Origin: JBBDMC01 sp963775235
GTDB lineage: Bacteria; Pseudomonadota; Alphaproteobacteria; Rhizobiales; Kaistiaceae
NCBI GenBank assembly: GCA_963775235.1
Contig: CAVZHY010000007.1
Span: 248,001 to 312,000, forward strand
Length of the DNA stretch: 64,000 bases
Reading direction: 5' to 3'
Below are positions 1 through 9,553 of the stretch, piece by piece (positions within the stretch are counted from its first letter, which is position 1; the number at the start of each line of letters is the position of its first letter). Under the pieces are notes generated by a model, which had not been told where the DNA came from, made no database searches, and saw only the letters and a program-made list of their open reading frames with translations. The position numbers and the translations under genes were made by a program.

Positions 1-2
1 AT

Positions 3-386
3 TCGGGGCCGCTGATGGAGTTCATCGACTGGCATCCGACGCCCGATCGCAATGTCGAGGTCACGAACGACACCGCCGATCTCTACCGCTATTTCGACTG
101 CACGGCGGAAGCGGAGTTCTTGTATCGCTGCGTTGCCCGCACGGTCGAGCACGACCTGCCGCAGGAAATCGAGTTCCTGCGCCGCCAGGACGAAGCGCAG
201 CGCCGTATCATGGAAATCGTGGATATGCCTGACCGTCTTGCGCAGAACCTCCTGATGTTCATGCGCCAGAACGGCGGCAAGCTGGGCAAGCGCCGCCGCG
301 AAAGCGAGTTTGCGGCGCTCACCGACGACGAGGTGAAAAGCGTCGAAGCGATCTACGCCGACGTCCTTGCCGACAGCGAAAGCTGA
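3..386 (+). CDS. Fic/DOC family protein, C-terminal part
   Basis: The frame is open to the left edge, so only the last ~127 residues are present and the catalytic Fic motif (HPFxxGNGR type) lies outside the window. The tail contains FIDWHPTPD, NDTADLYRYFD and a QNGGKL segment followed by a basic KRRRESEF stretch, which match the C-terminal region after the Fic fold in stand-alone bacterial Fic proteins. Such proteins usually transfer AMP from ATP to a hydroxyl side chain of a target protein. There is no partner gene downstream; the next gene is on the opposite strand 150 bp away. The family is assigned from recalled sequence similarity of the tail only, so activity cannot be judged. Confidence 0.75.
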   Translation, partial: SGPLMEFIDWHPTPDRNVEVTNDTADLYRYFDCTAEAEFLYRCVARTVEHDLPQEIEFLRRQDEAQRRIMEIVDMPDRLAQNLLMFMRQNGGKLGKRRRESEFAALTDDEVKSVEAIYADVLADSES

Positions 387-538
387 ACGCCGCAAGTTCG
401 CCTGCGCGGCGCACAGCGCTCATATCCTCCCATTAGCCCTGACCTTCATCACGGGCATGCGCAGGGGCTCACCCGTGTCTTCGATGTTTCCGCCAGTGGC
501 TGTCCAAACGCGGCCGAAAGCGCACGGGTCAGGCTCGC

Positions 539-2023
539 TCACTCAGCAGCGCCAACGACCGCTTCGACCTCGATCTCAACCTCGTAGTCGCCAATCAATC
601 GCGAGATTTCGATCAGCGTATTTGCGGGTCGCGTTTCGCGAAAGTAATGACCATGGACCCGCGCCACCGGTTCCCAGTCGTCCACGTTCCGCAGATAGAT
701 TCGGGACCGGACGACGTCGTCCAACGTGCCGCCGAGCGCGGCGATGCTGGCGGCGATCTTGTCCAGGGCGTAGACCGTCTGCCCGGCAGCATCGCCCTTG
801 CAGATTGGCTGCTGTCCATGCGTCGCTGTCGTCCCGCTGACCAGGATGCGCCGGCCAACTCTGACGGCGCGGCTAAACCCGGCTATCCGTTCCCATGACG
901 TGCCGGAATCGACGCGGAGCCGTCCGGGCCGGGCCGGGTCGGGCGCGGCCGTGAAGTAGCGCTGTGCAGCCCCGAGGTGATGGCTGAGGTCGCCCGTGGC
1001 GGTGAGGAATGGTGGCCGTCGGTATTCATCGCCGCAGTCGCCCAGTATCGGCGACAACTGCGACGAAAGGGCGGAGATCGACGCCCCGTCTGCCTCATCC
1101 AGGCGAAAGCCGAATACGCGCGCGTTGTCGGACCGGTGCTCCGACTGACCAAGGCGCGCGCCCACGATGACAGCGGCAACCGCCGGCTGGTCGAGGATCC
1201 AACGGGTCGCGACGTTGGCGATCGACACGCCGTGCTTTCGGGCGATCGAATCCAGAACGTCGAGAGTCTCCTGGAATACTTTCCAGCCGCCCACGACTTC
1301 CACAAAGCGGCGATATTTCATCTTGCTCCAGTCGCGGATCGTTTCCGCCGGATCCGGCTGGCCCAACCACCGCTCAGAAAGAAGCCCGCCGGCGAGCGTT
1401 CCGTACGCCAACAATCGGATGCCGTGTTTCAGGCAAAACTCGGTCATCTCCGATGCTGCCCGTCGATCGAGCACCGAGAAACTCACCTGGTTTGAAATAA
1501 CCGGAACGCCTTCGCCAACGGCGACCCGAAGGTGGTCGGTGTCAAAATTGGTGACGCCGATGTGCCTGATCCAGCCCTCCCGGTGAAGCGCGGTCAGTTC
1601 ATGCAGCGCGTCGATGTAGGCGAGGTGTTCGAAGTTCCACCAATGGAATTGAAGGAGGTCGATGGCATCGACGCCGAGGCGATCCATGCTTCGCCGAATG
1701 CCGGAGCGGACCGTCTCGCGGGGCATCGGCCCCGGCTCCGGGCACCATTTGGTGAAGGCTGCCGGCGGTGCTTCAGGGCGGGATCGCACCTGCCTCAGGA
1801 ACGCTCCGGTGATGACCTCGGCACTGCCGTAGTGGTCTGCCATGTCGAAGGTGTCGAAGCCATCGACGGCGTACTCGACCATGGCGGCCGCGGCCGCGTC
1901 CGGGTCGAGCTCTTTGCCGTCGCGTTCCATGTCGGCCACCTGCCACAGCCCGGTGACGATCCGCGAGATCGAAAGATCGGGAGCAAGGGCGAAACGTTCA
2001 GTTTGGGCGGGCTTCGGCGCCAT
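539..2023 (-). CDS. Aldo/keto reductase fused to a C-terminal RidA domain
   Basis: About 494 residues. The first ~340 form an aldo/keto reductase barrel: FDTFDMADHYG supplies the catalytic Asp and Tyr, AFTKW the Lys and LLQFHWW the His of the tetrad; NATRWILDQP-like and VIVGAR segments fit the NADP-binding end. Residues ~370-494 form a RidA/YjgF domain (SGTTATHG, RIYLRNVDDWEPV, TLIEISRLI). RidA proteins hydrolyse reactive enamines/imines, so the fusion could reduce a carbonyl and clear or exploit a linked imine; that coupling is inference. The ATG at 2023 is chosen because GAGGAG sits just upstream; the frame runs 35 codons further but with no better site. It converges with nothing and precedes the ABC genes on the same strand. 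Confidence 0.82.
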   Translation of the reverse strand: MAPKPAQTERFALAPDLSISRIVTGLWQVADMERDGKELDPDAAAAAMVEYAVDGFDTFDMADHYGSAEVITGAFLRQVRSRPEAPPAAFTKWCPEPGPMPRETVRSGIRRSMDRLGVDAIDLLQFHWWNFEHLAYIDALHELTALHREGWIRHIGVTNFDTDHLRVAVGEGVPVISNQVSFSVLDRRAASEMTEFCLKHGIRLLAYGTLAGGLLSERWLGQPDPAETIRDWSKMKYRRFVEVVGGWKVFQETLDVLDSIARKHGVSIANVATRWILDQPAVAAVIVGARLGQSEHRSDNARVFGFRLDEADGASISALSSQLSPILGDCGDEYRRPPFLTATGDLSHHLGAAQRYFTAAPDPARPGRLRVDSGTSWERIAGFSRAVRVGRRILVSGTTATHGQQPICKGDAAGQTVYALDKIAASIAALGGTLDDVVRSRIYLRNVDDWEPVARVHGHYFRETRPANTLIEISRLIGDYEVEIEVEAVVGAAE

Positions 2024-2161
2024 GGACAATTCTCCTCGGGGCCGTCCTTGGCCGGCCAGTCGACGTTGGTCAATAGTCCCCGAGGCCCTCGGCCACGGCG
2101 TGGTGGCGAACGACGAAGATATCGCCACCCGGCCACTTCACATTCCGGCAGCGCAATTGAT

Positions 2162-3010
2162 TTAGAACTGTTCGAGTTCTGACGCCAGCCCTTGCCGAAC
2201 GTCGCTTTCGATCAGGCCCCATATGTGATCGACAATCTTGGTGAATTCCGGCGTCCGTCTAATGGTGGCCGAGCGTGGGCGAGCGAACGGAACGACCGTG
2301 ATCTCCCGCACCCTGCCAGGAGAGGCGGAAAGGATCACGATCCGGTCGGCCAGGAGGACGGCCTCCTCGATCTGGTGAGTTACGAACACGACTGTGGTCG
2401 CCAGCCGCTCGATCAGCGCCAGCAACTCTGCCTGCATTATTTCCCGCGTCTGCGCGTCGAGCGCGGCAAACGGTTCGTCCATCAGCAGCACGGACGGGCT
2501 GAGCGCGAGCGCCCGGGCAATGTTAATCCGCTGGCGCATCCCGCCGGAAAGCTCCCGGGGGAAGTGGCGGCCGAAGTCCGTCAGCCCGACCATGCGGAGC
2601 GCGTTCCGCACCGACTTTTCCCGATCCGCCCGCGGAATGCTGCGAAGCTCGAGCCCAAGCCCGACGTTGCCGTTGACCGTACGCCAGGGCATCAGCGAAT
2701 TGGCCTGGAAGACAAATCCGAAAGCCTGTGTCGGGGCGCGGATAACCGTCCCGTCAAGGACGACCGATCCTGTGGACGGTTTCGTGAGCCCTGCAATGAT
2801 CCTCAGAAGGGTCGTCTTGCCGCAACCGCTGGCGCCAACCAGGCAGACGAACTCGCCGCCCCTGATCGTCAGGTCGATGCCGTCCAGAACGACCCGGGCG
2901 TCGTGATCCGGCGTTTCGAACCAATGGGAAACGCCATCGACCGCCAGCCTGGGCGCTGCGATGCTCATCGGGTCCGACACCGCACGCTCGTTCTCACCGG
3001 CGACTTTCAC
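2162..3010 (-). CDS. ABC transporter ATP-binding protein, SsuB/TauB type
   Basis: A 282-residue nucleotide-binding subunit of a nitrate/sulfonate/taurine-type importer. Walker A is GASGCGKTT, the signature is ELSGGMRQRINIARAL, Walker B is SVLLMDEPFAALD, and the switch His lies in FVTHQIEEA. The LMPWRTV segment after the Q-loop is typical of SsuB/TauB/NrtD proteins. GTG at 3010 overlaps the permease stop (GTGA), which favours it over TTG at 3013; translation is probably coupled. With the permease on this strand and the divergent Tat-type binding protein at 4036 it makes a complete importer. The substrate cannot be read from sequence. Confidence 0.9.
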   Translation of the reverse strand: MKVAGENERAVSDPMSIAAPRLAVDGVSHWFETPDHDARVVLDGIDLTIRGGEFVCLVGASGCGKTTLLRIIAGLTKPSTGSVVLDGTVIRAPTQAFGFVFQANSLMPWRTVNGNVGLGLELRSIPRADREKSVRNALRMVGLTDFGRHFPRELSGGMRQRINIARALALSPSVLLMDEPFAALDAQTREIMQAELLALIERLATTVVFVTHQIEEAVLLADRIVILSASPGRVREITVVPFARPRSATIRRTPEFTKIVDHIWGLIESDVRQGLASELEQF

Positions 3011-3838
3011 CAATGCGCTTGTTCAGCCATTCGAGAGTCGATCATCAGCGTTGCCCCGATCACCGCGAGCACGACCACGTATGCCAGGATCAAGGGGATG
3101 TCGAAGGTCTGCGAGGCATCGAGGATGCGGTAGCCCATCCCGGCGCTGGAGCCAAGGAGCTCGGCGGCCACCACTGCCGTGAAACCACGCCCGACGCTCA
3201 GCCGAAGGCCCGCGGTGATATGGGGGATGGAGCCGCGCACGATCACCTTGCCGATGATCTGCCTGCGGCTTGCCGCCATGGATCGCATCACGTCGATGAG
3301 ATTGGGATCGGCCGACGAGACCCCCAAAGCGGTGTTGATGATGATCGGAAATATCATCACGATGAATACGATAGCGACCTTCGACCAGATCCCGATCCCG
3401 AACCAGATGATGAAAAGCGGAGTCAGGGCGATCAGCGGCGTGGAGAATCCCGCCGCGAGCCATGGCTCGAGCAATATACCGACGGGACGGAAATAACCGA
3501 CCAGAATGCCGACGCCGACGCCTGCCGCGGTCGCCATCGCCGACGCGATCAGAAACTCCAGCGCCGTTACCCGCAGATCCGAAGCGAGAGTCCCGTCCGT
3601 CAGCAGCGTGGCGAGCCGGGAAAATGTCTGCTCGGGTCCGACGAACAAGAGTTCCGCCGCCGCCCGTCACCATGTCGAGCAGTTGCCACGCGAGCCAGGC
3701 CAGGACGAGCGAGGCCGACCACGCCCAAAACCGGGTCAGAAAAGTCCGCCGCGCTCGTGCGCGTTTTCGCCGCCTGTGATCTGTGCTGGCGCCATCGGCG
3801 GACTTTCGTCTGTCAGTTGTACTATGAACTGACGCCAA
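3007..3838 (-). pseudogene. ABC transporter permease, SsuC/TauC type, one frame break
   Basis: Two frames together give one permease. Codons from ~3838 to ~3655 encode a basic N-terminus and first membrane helix (FWAWSASLVLAWLAWQLLD); from ~3655 on, the second frame gives LFVGPEQTFSRL, several hydrophobic helices and the EAA-like loop around MAASRRQIIGKVIVRGSIPHI. The shift lies in a GGC-repeat tract near 3655 and corresponds to one extra base. Everything else is family-like, so a sequencing error or a recent indel is likely. The start is uncertain (TTG at 3838 is the longest). It sits immediately upstream of, and overlaps, the ATPase gene. Confidence 0.75.
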
Positions 3839-4035
3839 GGTAACCTCGCGATCGGAGTTTTTTGTGGTTTATACCGAGCCATGTCGAATATTACTTCGAT
3901 CTTGACTTTGGTTGTCACCTAAGCTTCGATGCCAAACGATAGTCATGGCTGTTCAAGCGGTCAACGCTCGACAGCGCGAAATGCCAGGTTGCCCGCCCCG
4001 CCGCTTTCTCTCTTCGATCGAAAAGGTATCGCACC

Positions 4036-5055
4036 ATGAAAGAGTTGGCCGACAGTATCCGGCTGCACGCCACCAGCCGACGCCGGTTTCTCCAGATGGC
4101 CTCAGCCAGTGGGCTGGCCCTTGTCGCGGGCGCCGGAAATACCGGTGCTGCCTACGCGCAGGCCGCCAAGCTGCCGTTGGTCTATGATATCGGCGGACCG
4201 GTTGCGGCATTCTGGCCGCTGTGGGTTGCGAGCAACCTTGGCTATTTCGACCCGGGCAATCTGGACGTCAGTTACGTTTTGCAGCCGACGCAGGGCGTGA
4301 CGATGCTTCTGTCCGGCGATGTTCAGGCCTTTGGTACGTCTATCGACCTGGTTGCCACCGCCATTGATAAAGGCGCCGACATCGTTGGCATCTGCGAGAC
4401 CTTGCACAGCCCGTCGAGCTTCGTGGTTGGCAAGGGGATCAAGTCCTATGCCGACCTGCGCGGAAAGCGCCTCGGGGTAACCCTGGTCAACAGTGCCGAC
4501 GCAGTGCTCCTGTCGCTCGCGCTGGCGGCTAACGGTGTCAACAAGGGCGAATACGAATTCGTGCCGGCGGGAACCTCGGCGCAAAAGCTCGCCGCGATAA
4601 GCAGCGGTGCGATCGCCGGAATGCAACTCACCCAGCCGCAGGATTTCCAGGTCGTGCAGGCCAATCCCGACATGTCCATCCTGCCGGACACGAGCGGAAT
4701 TCTTGGCGCCCAGCGCTACTGCACATGGGTCAACAAGACTTGGGCCGCCAAGAACGCCGACGGGGTGGTGGCGTTCCTCAAGGGCCAATTGCAGGCGTGT
4801 GATTGGCTCGTGGATCCGGCCAATAAGGACAAAGCTCTGGCGATCCTGATCGAGCGCACGAAAACGACGCCGGAAGCGGCCCAGTCCACTTACCAGATGT
4901 ACATGGACAAGGGGCTCTTTGCCGCGAAGGTTCTCATCGACACCAAGGCGCTTTCGCAGTTTCTCGATGCTGCCCAGTCGAGCGGACAGGGTACCTTCAG
5001 GCCGCCAGCGGAATACTTCGACATGTCCTACATCGAGAAGGCCAAGGCGGCCTAG
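4036..5055 (+). CDS. ABC transporter substrate-binding protein, SsuA/NMT1-like, Tat-exported
   Basis: 339 residues. The N-terminus has a twin-arginine signal (SRRRFLQMA followed by a hydrophobic stretch and an AYAQA cleavage region). The mature part follows the NMT1/SsuA pattern: YDIGGPVAAFWPLWVASNLGYF, a pivot around GDVQAFG, and GKRLGVTLVNSADAVLLSLAL. It should bind the ligand in the periplasm for the permease and ATPase encoded divergently at 3838-2162. Such proteins bind sulfonates, nitrate, thiamin precursors or aromatic acids; the ligand here is unknown. The ~200 bp between the divergent genes probably contains both promoters. Confidence 0.88.
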   Translation: MKELADSIRLHATSRRRFLQMASASGLALVAGAGNTGAAYAQAAKLPLVYDIGGPVAAFWPLWVASNLGYFDPGNLDVSYVLQPTQGVTMLLSGDVQAFGTSIDLVATAIDKGADIVGICETLHSPSSFVVGKGIKSYADLRGKRLGVTLVNSADAVLLSLALAANGVNKGEYEFVPAGTSAQKLAAISSGAIAGMQLTQPQDFQVVQANPDMSILPDTSGILGAQRYCTWVNKTWAAKNADGVVAFLKGQLQACDWLVDPANKDKALAILIERTKTTPEAAQSTYQMYMDKGLFAAKVLIDTKALSQFLDAAQSSGQGTFRPPAEYFDMSYIEKAKAA

Positions 5056-5140
5056 ACTCGAGCGCGGCTGAATTCGTATCGTCGGCGGCACTGGTTCGTC
5101 GACGACCGGATCGACAGGACAGGGAAACGCCGCCGCGATC

Positions 5141-6010
5141 ATGGGGCTTGTCTGGCGGGACTACGATCAGGCGACGCTTGATTTCGAGTGCAACCCGGCG
5201 CGCGGTGTCGCCGACGATCGGTCCTACCTTGAAACTTACGCGCGCCTGAGCCGTGAGGCGCGCGAGGCGCTTGGCGGACATTTTGGCCTCCGCTACGGGG
5301 CTTCCGCCGCGCAGGAACTCGACGTTTTCCCCGCTTCGGAAGCATTGTCGCCGGTCATGGTTTTCATCCACGGCGGAGGTTGGCGGAGCCTCTCCAAGGA
5401 CGACGCCGAGCTTCGTCGCTGCGGGGCTTGTGCCGCTCAGCATGACGGTGGTCTCCGTCGGCCATTCACTGATCCCGGACGGTGCCCCTTGCCGGACATC
5501 GTCGCGGATGCACGCGCCGCGCTGGCGTGGGTGTGGCAACGGGCAGAGGACTTCAACGGCGACCGCGACCGGATTTATGTCGGCGGCCATTCCGCCGGCG
5601 CCCATCTTGCGGCCATGCTGTTGGCCGAAGGGTGGCATCAACCCTTTGGCTTGCCGGGGCGCATAGTCCGCGGTGCCATCCTCATCAGCGGCAACTACAA
5701 CCTGGAGCCGCTGCGCCTCAGCTATCGTAACGCATGGCTGAAGCTCGATCCCTCGACCGCGCTGGACAACAGCCCCCTGCACCGGGTTCCTCCCGAGGGG
5801 CCGCCGATCCTTGTCGCCTGGGGCGCGCGTGAATCCCGGCAATACAAGATGCAGGGTCGAGAATTCGCCGAGCGCTGGCGGAGCCGCGCGGGCAGCGCCG
5901 AGGAAATCGAACTGGAGGGCCTCAATCATTTCGAGACGGTGCTCCAACTCGGCGAAGGCGGGGTGCTTGCCGAGCGCGTGTGCCGTCTGGTGGCGGGCGA
6001 AGGGCGATGA
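5141..6010 (+). CDS. Alpha/beta hydrolase (esterase/kynurenine-formamidase-like) with an internal out-of-frame stretch
   Basis: 289 residues as read. FIHGGGWRSLSKDD is the oxyanion-hole region, GGHSAGAHLAAML contains the nucleophile Ser (GHSAG), and LNHFETV carries the likely catalytic His. Between about 5408 and 5486 the reading frame gives an arginine-rich, unfamily-like sequence. The +1 frame over the same bases gives FVAAGLVPLSMTVVSVGHS, which is what this fold should have, and LPDIVADARAAL then resumes in the original frame. One extra and one missing base therefore compensate. Neighbours are a binding protein upstream and an MBL-fold hydrolase downstream, so the three may process an imported compound. 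Confidence 0.8.
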   Translation: MGLVWRDYDQATLDFECNPARGVADDRSYLETYARLSREAREALGGHFGLRYGASAAQELDVFPASEALSPVMVFIHGGGWRSLSKDDAELRRCGACAAQHDGGLRRPFTDPGRCPLPDIVADARAALAWVWQRAEDFNGDRDRIYVGGHSAGAHLAAMLLAEGWHQPFGLPGRIVRGAILISGNYNLEPLRLSYRNAWLKLDPSTALDNSPLHRVPPEGPPILVAWGARESRQYKMQGREFAERWRSRAGSAEEIELEGLNHFETVLQLGEGGVLAERVCRLVAGEGR

Positions 6011-6077
6011 TCGGCCTTCGGCAGAGGAGGGTCTGCTGCATGCCCGGCACTCGACCTTCTCCCCTCCCATTTGTTGG

Positions 6078-6968
6078 ATGGGTCGATTGAAGGTAACGAT
6101 CCTCGGCACATCGCCACCGCTGGCCACGCTCAAGGCCGGCAACGCGGGGACCGGACTTCTCGTCTCGGATGCGGGCGCGCACGTGCTGATTGACTGCGGT
6201 CCCGGCGTCACCGGGCGGATCGATCAGGCCGGGGTCGACGTCCGGGCAATCGACACGGTTCTCCTCACGCATCACCATTGGGATCACATCGCCGACCTCC
6301 CGCATCTTGTTCTCGGCCGGTGGGAGGCTGGCCTGTTCGGGTCGATCGGTGGCAAGCCGTTTCCGACGCCGCTGCGTATTCTGGGCCCGGTCGGCACTGA
6401 CGCGGTGGTCAAGGGCCTCTTTGGTCCGGCCGGGGTCTTCGCGGGCGATATCGCGACGCGCTTGGCGCCGGAGATCGGCGTCGCGCTCTACACCGCGCGG
6501 GGCGTTAAACTGCCCTTTCCGCCGATTCTCCCTGAGGTGACCGAGATCGAACCCGGCGCGGAATGCGCGCTGGGGCCGTTTCGTCTGGCTACCGCCGAAG
6601 CGCATCATTGCGAGCCCTATCTCCGATCGCTTGCCTATCGCCTCGACGCGTCACGGATGACGATCGTCTTCTCCGGCGACGCTTCGTACAGTCCGGGTGT
6701 CGAACACCTGGCACGGGGTGCCGATCTGCTTCTCCACGACTGCAACGTCAGGATCGTGCGTGAGACACTGACCCGGCGAGAAATCCATGCGACTCCGGCC
6801 GAGGTTGGTCGCATCGCCACGGCGGCCGGAGTTCGACACTTGGTCGTCGTCCACCACGGCCTGCCGGCTGATGATCTCGCCGGCCGCCGGCGACTGACGG
6901 AAATGCTGCGTGAAAACTACGCTGGCAAAATCTCGGTGGCGAGCGCAGGCGACGTGGTGGCGCTGTGA
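6078..6968 (+). CDS. MBL-fold metallo-hydrolase (RNase Z-like superfamily)
   Basis: 296 residues. LTHHHWDHIADLP is the first dinuclear metal motif (HxHxDH), FSGDASYSP supplies the bridging Asp, and HLVVVHHG the last His. The N-terminus MGRLKVTILGTSPP and the LIDCGPGV segment are typical of RNase Z-like MBL enzymes of the ribonuclease Z/arylsulfatase/phosphodiesterase-like group. ATG at 6078 begins directly at the first beta strand. It lies 67 bp after the hydrolase on the same strand, so co-transcription is likely. The substrate is unknown; given the company it may be a lactone, sulfate or phosphate ester. Confidence 0.85.
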   Translation: MGRLKVTILGTSPPLATLKAGNAGTGLLVSDAGAHVLIDCGPGVTGRIDQAGVDVRAIDTVLLTHHHWDHIADLPHLVLGRWEAGLFGSIGGKPFPTPLRILGPVGTDAVVKGLFGPAGVFAGDIATRLAPEIGVALYTARGVKLPFPPILPEVTEIEPGAECALGPFRLATAEAHHCEPYLRSLAYRLDASRMTIVFSGDASYSPGVEHLARGADLLLHDCNVRIVRETLTRREIHATPAEVGRIATAAGVRHLVVVHHGLPADDLAGRRRLTEMLRENYAGKISVASAGDVVAL

Positions 6969-7274
6969 GCGGACCCGGCGGGCATGCGGCGGGACTGAAT
7001 TAAACGGCGCGGTCAAGGCTCACGTCATTCGAGACTGGTCTGAACCCGCCAAATTGGATCACTTCGAGTTAGAGTTTTCGGCGCCTGATTCCCCTGGCTG
7101 AGGGGAGAGGAGCCGATGAAGGCCTGGTAGTTGACGGACGCTCAGAGCGGCCGGCCGCATGAAGCTGAGGTTGACCTCGCCAGTCGAAGAATGAAGCGGT
7201 GGTGAATTCACTAGGTGTTTGGTCCCGGAGTGTGGGGGAATCAGTTTGTCTGATCCTGCAGTCCGGGAGGAGCT

Positions 7275-7800
7275 ATGGGACAGGTACTTCACGGCAGCGC
7301 CACGACCACGCACGCCATCCCGAGCTGCGATACAGCGATCGAAGGCTCCGCTCAAAGCGTTAGCCGCCCAGTACGGGCTCAATCAGAAGACCATCGCCAA
7401 GTGGCGCAAGCGGGCCTTCATACACGACGCGCCGATGGGGCCGAAGAGCCCTCGCTCGACGGTGCTGACCGCTGGGGAGGAAGCCGCCTTCGTCGCCTTC
7501 CGCAAGCGCACGCTCCTGCCGCTGGATGACTGTCTGTACGCGCTGCAGGCGACCATTCCACATCTCACCCGCTCGTCCCTCATCGCTGCCTGAAACGTCA
7601 CGGCATCAACCGCCTGCCGGAGATCGCCGGCGACAAGCCGGCCAAACGACCCTTCAAGCGATATCCCATCGGCTACTTCCACATCGACGTCGCCGAGGTG
7701 AGGATCGAAGAGGGCAAGCTCCATCTGTTCGTGGCTGTGCCGGACCTCGAAGTTCGCCTTCGCCCAGTTACATGTGGTGACCAACGTCAAGACCGCCGTG
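7275..7800 (+). mobile_element. IS481-family transposase remnant, several frame breaks, 3' end missing
   Basis: Read across frames this gives the N-terminal half of an IS481-type transposase: MGQVLHGSATTTHAI, then AIQRSKAPLKALAAQYGLN with QKTIAKWRKR (helix-turn-helix), FRKRTLLPLDDCLYALQ, HLTRSSL, CLKRHGINRLPEIAGDKPA, YPIGYFHIDVAEV (first Asp of the DDE site) and a broken KFAFAQLHVVTNV. Frame changes fall near 7321, 7590 and 7758. The remaining catalytic Asp and Glu and the C-terminal half are absent; the element is cut off where an IS3-type fragment begins. It is inactive. Confidence 0.75.
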
Positions 7801-7915
7801 GATCGTCGCCGCGCACGGCTCCGCACTCCCTGGCCAGGTCCTCAACGCTTCGCCCGGTGCGAGCCACGATCTGCTCCCTGAATTCCGCAGGGTACGGGTT
7901 CCTCGTTCTCGGCAT
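7799..7915 (-). mobile_element. IS3-family OrfA fragment
   Basis: The minus strand from ATG at 7915 reads MPRTRNPYPAEFREQIV, then a SVEDLARE segment. This is the start of the small OrfA helix-turn-helix protein of IS3-type elements. Only ~38 codons remain before the sequence merges with the IS481 remnant, so one element probably inserted in, or recombined with, the other. No intact terminal inverted repeats were recognised. Confidence 0.6.
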
Positions 7916-8333
7916 GACGACACTCTCCCTTCACAATCGGATTGTGTCCATCAAAACTCCAATCGACTACTCGCTTTGTCGCTGTGACGGGCGAGAAATG
8001 GGCTGCGGCGATGACGTCCAAGCTGCGTGTCGGCGTCGGTCACCGGGCTGTGTCGGGTTGTTACTCATGGCGGAATCCTATGGGAAACCACGGGTGCGCG
8101 TGTGCGGTCGAAAGCTACAACCTTGTTGATTTAGCTCACTTCAATCAGTCCCGCTAGGGAGCGCCAGTAGAACTCGCACCCGTAGTAAATTCAATAGGTT
8201 ACGAAGGGTGGTGGGGCTCTCAGCAGCAGCAGCAAAAGGCTGCCGAGCCGAACTACCGCGCCGAACGCGCTCACCTCAACAGGCTGCGGCTCGCCAGCCT
8301 TGGACCGTTGTTGGATGACGACGGAATCCGGAT
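7916..8333. other. Non-coding stretch next to IS debris
   Basis: I see no convincing gene here. A plus-strand frame ending at 8346 begins with a run of Gln codons (CAG repeats near 8222) and could be the tail of another broken transposase, but I cannot assign it. The stretch separates the IS debris from the 3' end of the kdp operon, which arrives from the right. Confidence 0.4.
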
Positions 8334-8804
8334 TTATTGCCTTTGAAAAAATGCTTGGGCAGATGAAATGACCGCCTCGTACAGAGTGCCGTTGTCGGCA
8401 GTCGTACGAATCCTCCGGACAATCTCTGGGTCCCGTAGTTTCCGCGCCACGCACGCGAGCGCATTGAGCTGTTCGCCGCCTGGAGCGGTCGGCAGCAAAA
8501 GAAAGAACGCGACATCGACCGGCTGGCCATCAACTGCGTCGAATTCGATAGGTTGCTTAAGCTGCATGAGAATCGCGAACGGCGCTTCAAGACCCACAAT
8601 CCGGGCGTGCGGCAATGCGATCCCGCCGCCAATACCTGTCGATCCCAACGTCTCGCGCTTCATGATCTCGCTCAAGACCATATGAGTGTCGAGGCCAAGT
8701 GTCGAAGCCGCTCGACCGCAAAGGTCCTTCAATAGTCGAAGCTTGTCTGATGCCTCGACGCCGGCCAGTGCATTGGTGGGAGAGAGGAAATCTGTGACGT
8801 CCAT
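8334..8804 (-). CDS. PTS EIIA(Ntr)-like protein (PtsN family)
   Basis: 156 residues of the EIIA(Ntr)/fructose-type EIIA fold. The phospho-acceptor His is H66 in GIALPHARI, preceded by the usual RETLGSTGIGGG. The later LLLPTAPGGEQLNALA and the C-terminal helix fit the family. ATG at 8804 begins MDVTDFLSP; a longer frame to 8846 has no clear ribosome site. It is the last gene on the kdp strand, 57 bp after kdpE. In enteric bacteria unphosphorylated PtsN binds the KdpD kinase and raises kdp expression; a dedicated copy here would link nitrogen-PTS state to potassium uptake (inference). It is probably a second copy, since rpoN-linked ptsN is not seen. Confidence 0.85.
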   Translation of the reverse strand: MDVTDFLSPTNALAGVEASDKLRLLKDLCGRAASTLGLDTHMVLSEIMKRETLGSTGIGGGIALPHARIVGLEAPFAILMQLKQPIEFDAVDGQPVDVAFFLLLPTAPGGEQLNALACVARKLRDPEIVRRIRTTADNGTLYEAVISSAQAFFQRQ

Positions 8805-8861
8805 GGCTGCTCCAGAAAAATGCTCCGGGCCGAAGCAGCGGAGCAACGCGGCGACGCCGCG

Positions 8862-9553
8862 TTAGTCGGGCGCACGAAGTCTGTACCCGATTCCGGTTTC
8901 GGTCAGAATGTATTGGGGACGTTCGGGCTCGGCCTCGATCTTCTGCCGCAGCTGGCGCACGTACACACGAAGGTATTGAGCGTCGGTGGTCGCGTCCCAC
9001 AGCTCGCCGAGCAGGAACCTATGTGTAAGTACCTTGCCAGCGTGCTGGACCATGATGCGCAGCAGTTCATACTCTTTGGGAGAGAGTTTGACTTCGTCGC
9101 CGCGCACGGACACGATCCTGCGCACCAGATCAACTGACAGTTCGCCAACGCGGAATACGGGGCGCTCTCCTTGCACTTGTAGCTGGTGGCGCAACGCGGC
9201 GCGCATGCGAGCCAGCAATTCCTCCATCCCGAAGGGCTTGGTCACATAGTCGTCGGCGCCGAGATCGAGCGCCCGCACCTTGCCGGCTTCGTCGCCACGG
9301 CTCGAAAGAACGACGATGGGAACGCTTTCGTTCCGTCCACGAATGATGCGCAACAATTCAAGTCCCTCTATGTCGGGCAAACCGAGGTCGAGAATAATCA
9401 GGTCCGGGTTGCGCTCGAGCAACTCCAGGCCGGTCTTACCGCTAGGCGCCTCAAGTGATTTCATATCCCTGCGCCGCGAGCCCCATGCGCAACAGTTTTC
9501 GTATCGGCGGCTCATCGTCGATAACAAGAACCTTCAGCGGTGGCGCAGCTCAT
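8862..9553 (-). pseudogene. kdpE: KdpE response regulator, frame-broken near the start
   Basis: OmpR/PhoB-type transcription factor for the kdp operon. The receiver domain contains LIILDLGLPD (phospho-acceptor Asp), VLSSRG and the conserved Lys in YVTKPF; the winged-helix effector has LSPKEYELLRIM and YLRVYVRQLRQKIE. The first ~28 codons of the natural protein (VLVIDDEPPIRKLLRMGLAAQGYEI) lie in another frame, with one extra base near 9455 and another near 9540. The natural ATG at 9553 would overlap the kdpD stop as ATGA. The span is two bases over a multiple of three, matching two insertions and a ~229-residue protein. Sequence error is the simplest explanation. Confidence 0.85.
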
